DNA from: Pseudobutyrivibrio sp.
Lineage (GTDB): Bacteria; Bacillota; Clostridia; Lachnospirales; Lachnospiraceae
Length of the DNA stretch: 56,146 nucleotides
Reading direction: 5' to 3'
Assembly (NCBI RefSeq): GCF_017471675.1
Contig: NZ_JAFUSK010000030.1
Span: 1 to 56,146 of the forward strand
The position numbers and the translations under genes were made by a program. The notes under the pieces are model-generated. The model saw nothing but the letters and a program-made list of their open reading frames with translations. It searched no databases and was not told the origin of the DNA. Each line of letters opens with the position of its first letter. The stretch's first letter is position 1. Of the stretch, positions 52,296 to 56,146 are shown one piece after another.

Positions 52296-54032
52296 ATGAA
52301 GTTAAAAAACGTACTTGAAAAGATTAAGTTTTGGAATAAGGAAGAAGAATACTTAGATGATGAAATAGATGAAAGCTTAGAGGAAGAGACATCTGATGCT
52401 GATAAGAGATTCTTTAAGAAGCTTAATAAAAAGATTATTGCAGCTATGGTTGCAGCAGCCTTAATCATAAGTGCCATTGTAGGAGTGACAGGTGTGAAAA
52501 ATGTAATGGCTAAAAGCGATGAGGAGGCAAATAACATTGCTACAGTTTCAGTAGTAAAGCAGGATGTACAAAAGACATTATCTGCAACAGGCACTATAAT
52601 CTCTGCAGAAGAAAGCGGACAGTTTGCAACAGTTACAGGCAGTTATCCTGTTGAAGAGGTGTATGTAAAGGTTGGAGACGTGGTAAAGAAAGGTGACCCT
52701 CTTTATAAACTAGATATGTCTACTATGGAAGAAACACTTAGCTTCCAGCAGCAGGCACTTGATTTACAAAACCAGCAGAATGCCATCTCTCAGCAAAATG
52801 CTGATAAGGCCTTGCAGGATGCTAAGGATGCAGGAGCAGTTCAGGTTAATGATGCCAACAGAAGCTTAGCACAGGCAAAGCAGGATAAGGCAGCAGCAGA
52901 TAGACAGCAATCAAACAGCAACTCACAGCTTGATAGTGCAAGAAACGCAGAAAGTGATGCAAAGCGAGCTTATGATAACGCTAATTCTAATGTATCTTCT
53001 ATACAAAAGAAGGTTAATGATATTCAAAAGCAAATAGATTCAGCAGATGAAAACACTAATGTAGATGAGCTAAAGAAAAGCTTAGATGCTGCAAAGGCTG
53101 ATTTAAATAGTGCTATGTCAGATAGAGATGGTAAGAAATCAGCTTATGATTCTGCTGTAAGCAACAGACAGTCAGCAGAGCAGACACTTCAATCTGCTAA
53201 GGATAGCGCAGCAACTGCAGCACGCTCATTAGATTCTGCATCAGCATCAGCTGCTAATACACAAAACACTGCTAATAACAATATTATCAATCAGTATCAG
53301 ACAGCAAAATCCAATGAGCTTTCCTCTAAGGCTAACACATTATCCAGCCAACAGGAGATAGCAAAATCAAAGGAAGAGCTTTCAAAGGCAGTAGTGCGCG
53401 CCAGCCAGGATGGAACAGTTACTAATGTAAATATTGTAAAGGGACAGACATATTCTGGAACAGATGCCGTGGTAATAGATAATGTAACAAGCCTTAAGGC
53501 CACAGCAGATATAGACGAAGCCCAGATTCCGCAGATTGCCATGGGACAAAAGGTGCAGATAAAGACAGATGCCACAGGAGATGAAATCCTAGAGGGAACA
53601 GTATCCTTCGTATCACCCACAGCGACAAAGAACAGTACTAAGACAACAGAAGGAGAATCATCTACAGCATCAGTTTCTAAAAGCCGTGCTACATATAGAG
53701 TAGATGTGACCCTGGATAACACTCATGAGAACTTAAGACTTGGCATGACAGCTAAGATGACATTTATTACAGCAAATGCCAAGAATGCATTAGTAGTTCC
53801 TACAACTGATTTGCAAACAGATGCAGATGGCAACAAATATGTAGTTGTTCAAAATGCAAATGGCTCTACCAAAAATGTGACAGTAACACCAGGTATATCT
53901 GATGATTTCTACACCGAGATTAAGGATAGCAAGCTTAAGGAAGGTGATGTAATTATCGAAGCAGGATTAGATGGCAGCGCTGATGCAGTACTTGATGACA
54001 TGGGAGCAGATGGAGGTATCTATTTTGAGTAA
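52296..54032 (+). CDS. HlyD/MacA-like membrane-fusion protein of an ABC efflux system
   Basis: A 578-residue adaptor protein. An acidic cytoplasmic N-terminus (about 45 residues) precedes one membrane span (IIAAMVAAALIISAIVGVTG). The biotinyl-lipoyl-like part has VEEVYVKVGDVVKKGDPLYK, then a long coiled coil rich in Ala, Ser, Gln and Lys (about 150-365). A second lipoyl half contains VVRASQDGTVTNVNIVKGQ, followed by beta-barrel and membrane-proximal domains. It starts with a TGGAGG site. It works with the ATPase and permease that follow. Confidence 0.92.
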   Translation: MKLKNVLEKIKFWNKEEEYLDDEIDESLEEETSDADKRFFKKLNKKIIAAMVAAALIISAIVGVTGVKNVMAKSDEEANNIATVSVVKQDVQKTLSATGTIISAEESGQFATVTGSYPVEEVYVKVGDVVKKGDPLYKLDMSTMEETLSFQQQALDLQNQQNAISQQNADKALQDAKDAGAVQVNDANRSLAQAKQDKAAADRQQSNSNSQLDSARNAESDAKRAYDNANSNVSSIQKKVNDIQKQIDSADENTNVDELKKSLDAAKADLNSAMSDRDGKKSAYDSAVSNRQSAEQTLQSAKDSAATAARSLDSASASAANTQNTANNNIINQYQTAKSNELSSKANTLSSQQEIAKSKEELSKAVVRASQDGTVTNVNIVKGQTYSGTDAVVIDNVTSLKATADIDEAQIPQIAMGQKVQIKTDATGDEILEGTVSFVSPTATKNSTKTTEGESSTASVSKSRATYRVDVTLDNTHENLRLGMTAKMTFITANAKNALVVPTTDLQTDADGNKYVVVQNANGSTKNVTVTPGISDDFYTEIKDSKLKEGDVIIEAGLDGSADAVLDDMGADGGIYFE

Positions 54033-54738
54033 TGATATTTTGTTACAGGCCAGAGACATTAAGAAAAGCTACTATGTAGGTACTCCTAATGAACTGGAGA
54101 TTCTTCATGGAATAGACCTTGATATAAAACGTGGTGAGTTTGTTTCTATAGTAGGTCAGTCAGGCTCTGGCAAAAGTACGCTTATGAATATTTTAGGCAT
54201 CCTGGATAGACAAACATCTGGAAAATACATACTTGATGGAGTGGATATATCAAAGGCTCCTAACAAAGCGTTATCGTCTTTACGTAATAAACATATCGGG
54301 TTTGTATTTCAGACCTATAATCTGATAGCAAGAACAGATGCTATTGCAAATGTAGAAATGCCTATGTTATATGCAGGTATTTCTGAAAAGAAGAGAAGAG
54401 CCAGAGCAATAGAGCTTCTTGAAATGGTAGGAATGGGAGAGAGAATGCATCACACACCTGATGAGCTTTCAGGTGGACAAAAGCAGCGTGTAGCCATTGC
54501 TCGTGCTATGGCAAATGACCCAGATATCATTCTTGCGGATGAGCCTACAGGTGCTCTTGATTCTAAAACAGGACGTCTTGTAATGGATATTTTCCACGAG
54601 CTTCACGAAAAGCAGGGTAAGACTATTGTGCTTATCACTCATTCAAACGAGCTTGCAGCAGAGACTCCAAGAATCATAACTATTAGCGATGGAAACATTA
54701 TCGCTGAAAAAATAAACGACAAGGAAGGTGTTGCATAA
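54025..54738 (+). CDS. MacB-type ABC transporter ATP-binding protein
   Basis: A 237-residue ATPase. I use TTG 54025 (TTGAGTAATGAT), eight bases after TGGAGG, which overlaps the adaptor stop; the longer frame reaching 53971 lies within the adaptor gene. Walker [11 protein letters not shown]-loop [14 protein letters not shown], signature [15 protein letters not shown], Walker [15 protein letters not shown] and H-loop LITHSNELA are present. It is a LolD/MacB-class export ATPase. Confidence 0.94.
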   Translation: MSNDILLQARDIKKSYYVGTPNELEILHGIDLDIKRGEFVSIVGQSGSGKSTLMNILGILDRQTSGKYILDGVDISKAPNKALSSLRNKHIGFVFQTYNLIARTDAIANVEMPMLYAGISEKKRRARAIELLEMVGMGERMHHTPDELSGGQKQRVAIARAMANDPDIILADEPTGALDSKTGRLVMDIFHELHEKQGKTIVLITHSNELAAETPRIITISDGNIIAEKINDKEGVA

Positions 54739-55992
54739 ATGATTAAAGAAAATTGTAAGCTTGCTATCATAAGCATTAAAGCTAACAAGATGCGTTCCTT
54801 TCTTACAATGCTTGGTATTATCATCGGTGTTTGCGCTGTTATTGCCATTATGACTGTTGGTAATTCCATGACTGCTGATGTTAAAAAGCAGTTAGAAGGT
54901 TACGGTGTGCAAAACATCACAGTATATGTAAATCCAATTGATTGGGAAGCGGATATTACGGAAGCAGACTATCAGAATATGAGGCTTCGCCCTGAGATAC
55001 TTCATAAGCTTTCTGAAAAATTTGGCAAAAAAATTAGTGGAATATCAGTAGAGTCGCAGATGGAAACAGGTACCGTTGTAAAGGAAGGCAAGACTGTAAA
55101 CGTTAATGTGACTGGTACAAGCGCAGGATACTATAAAGCCAACAAAGTAAAGCTTATTAACGGAAACAGCTTTAATGAATTTGATTATTCTATGGGTAAA
55201 AATACCGCTATTATAGCTGACAAATTTATAGAGCAGTTATATGGCAAGGAGTTTAAGCCTGAGAATCTTCTTGGAAAAGAAATTGAAATAAATGTAGGTG
55301 AACAATATCTAAATGTGACAGTTGTAGGAATCTATCATTATGAGCAGGAAGGTAGTGTCAGAGGCGGTAACAAAAATATCACCACTAATGTCTATATTCC
55401 TCTTAAGACTGCATGGAATTTTACTCACATGGAAGAGTTTTTTGAGTGTACTGTGGTTGCAGCAGAAGGCGTAAATGCGGCAGAATTATCGGATCAGATA
55501 AAAGATTATCTTACAGAAGCCATGGCAAATAACCTTGGCGATAAATTTATGGTTGGTGCATATAGCAATCAATCTATGATTGAAGAAAACACAAAAACCA
55601 TGAATCAGATGACTATGGCAATTTCAATGATTGCCGCAATCGCATTAATCGTAGGTGGAATCGGAGTAATGAACATTATGACTGTATCCATCACAGAGCG
55701 TACCAGAGAAATCGGTACCAGAAAAGCCCTTGGTGCACCTGATGGCATGATTATGCTGCAGTTTATCAGCGAGGCAATTATCATCTGTCTGATTGGAGGC
55801 ATCATAGGTATTGTCCTGGGACTAATCCTGGGAAATGTGGCAGTCTATTTTATGGGCTATACACCACATATTTCAATTGCAAGTATCTATTTATCCGTAG
55901 GATTCTCAATGGCTATTGGCGTGTTCTTTGGTTACTCCCCAGCCAAGCACGCGGCCAATATGAACCCAATTGATGCTCTGAGATATGAATAG
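54739..55992 (+). CDS. MacB/FtsX-family ABC transporter permease
   Basis: A 417-residue permease. The first span is in KMRSFLTMLGIIIGVCAVIA near residue 17, followed by a large extracellular domain of about 240 residues. Three C-terminal spans start near 290, and SITERTREIGTRKALGAP marks the FtsX family coupling loop. It ends in PIDALRYE, a common MacB ending. It starts directly after the ATPase stop. The export cargo (antimicrobial peptide, drug or peptide) is not visible. Confidence 0.94.
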   Translation: MIKENCKLAIISIKANKMRSFLTMLGIIIGVCAVIAIMTVGNSMTADVKKQLEGYGVQNITVYVNPIDWEADITEADYQNMRLRPEILHKLSEKFGKKISGISVESQMETGTVVKEGKTVNVNVTGTSAGYYKANKVKLINGNSFNEFDYSMGKNTAIIADKFIEQLYGKEFKPENLLGKEIEINVGEQYLNVTVVGIYHYEQEGSVRGGNKNITTNVYIPLKTAWNFTHMEEFFECTVVAAEGVNAAELSDQIKDYLTEAMANNLGDKFMVGAYSNQSMIEENTKTMNQMTMAISMIAAIALIVGGIGVMNIMTVSITERTREIGTRKALGAPDGMIMLQFISEAIIICLIGGIIGIVLGLILGNVAVYFMGYTPHISIASIYLSVGFSMAIGVFFGYSPAKHAANMNPIDALRYE

Positions 55993-56040
55993 TAAACAAT
56001 TTGCGAAGGGGCTGTTAAAAAACTCCCCTAAAAAAGGACT

Positions 56041-56095
56041 GGATTCAGTGACTATCCTCGGATAGCCCCTGAATCCTCTTTTATTTTGTTTTTGG
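56041..56095 (+). terminator. Terminator after the efflux operon
   Basis: GGATTCAG (56041-56048) pairs with CTGAATCC (56069-56076), with an inner CTATC/GATAG stem, followed by a T-rich stretch (TCTTTTATTTTG). A separate GGGG/CCCC hairpin at 56008-56028 precedes it. The remaining bases to the window end show no gene. Confidence 0.7.
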
Positions 56096-56146
56096 ATTTT
56101 CTTTTGCCCCTATAATTATAAAAAATAGAGTCACTAAGCAAAGCCA

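Noticed and set aside
1-56146. CRISPR arrays, tRNA or rRNA genes, phage attachment sites
   Set aside because: I saw no regularly spaced repeats, no tRNA cloverleaf with its conserved TTCGAATC-type arm, no rRNA sequence and no integrase gene.

Overview
The window looks like chromosomal DNA of a low-GC anaerobic Firmicute of the family Lachnospiraceae, with Butyrivibrio or Pseudobutyrivibrio-like affinities. The reasons are the AT-rich coding style, AGGAGG-type ribosome sites, a type III glutamine synthetase, an ANTAR-type nitrogen regulator beside gltBD, a Trp T-box ahead of the trp operon, and dockerin and cohesin modules on secreted proteins. This placement is inference from gene content, not a database match.

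Region by region: (1) 1-6577 is a decaying defence island. It holds the right end of an IS66-like element, a Wadjet (JetABCD) anti-plasmid operon whose jetA is cut by that element, and a Fic gene that lost its catalytic core. (2) 6590-13501 is a tryptophan operon under a Trp T-box. Its order is trpD-C-F/B-A-E-G, with trpF and trpB fused into one gene. A DUF4160/DUF2442 pair follows. (3) 14163-21179 carries a polar amino-acid ABC transporter, a cytidylate-kinase-like gene, a class-I glutamine amidotransferase hydrolase, a small membrane protein, glutamine-dependent NAD synthetase and a LuxR-type regulator. (4) 21219-32612 is one long operon: a PII protein with an altered T-loop, a PotABCD-type polyamine importer, two tandem ornithine-cyclodeaminase-family genes, an HcnABC-like amine/imino-acid dehydrogenase set and an iron alcohol dehydrogenase. 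(5) 32672-44746 is an ammonium-assimilation block: gltB-gltD, a glutamine-synthetase-like gene missing key metal ligands, an ANTAR regulator, asparagine synthetase and GSIII. (6) 44797-50054 is a large secreted subtilase with a dockerin module plus a cohesin-like protein. (7) 50051-56146 is a convergent two-component system divergent from an HlyD/MacAB-type ABC efflux operon.

The most interesting signal joins regions 3, 4 and 5. Five leaders (14205, 17214, 21271, 32710, 40816) share a small hairpin with a six-base loop of the type (A/G)A(A/T)GG(C/G). In each, the downstream half of the hairpin is also the 5' arm of an intrinsic terminator. Each stands directly ahead of a nitrogen gene or operon. 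This is the form expected of ANTAR-controlled antitermination, and an ANTAR protein is encoded at 40179-40745, in an operon headed by one of these leaders. I infer a nitrogen antitermination regulon covering amino-acid uptake, amide hydrolysis, PII/polyamine use, GOGAT and asparagine synthesis. A catalytically suspect GS-like protein and an atypical PII are candidate glutamine sensors in the circuit.
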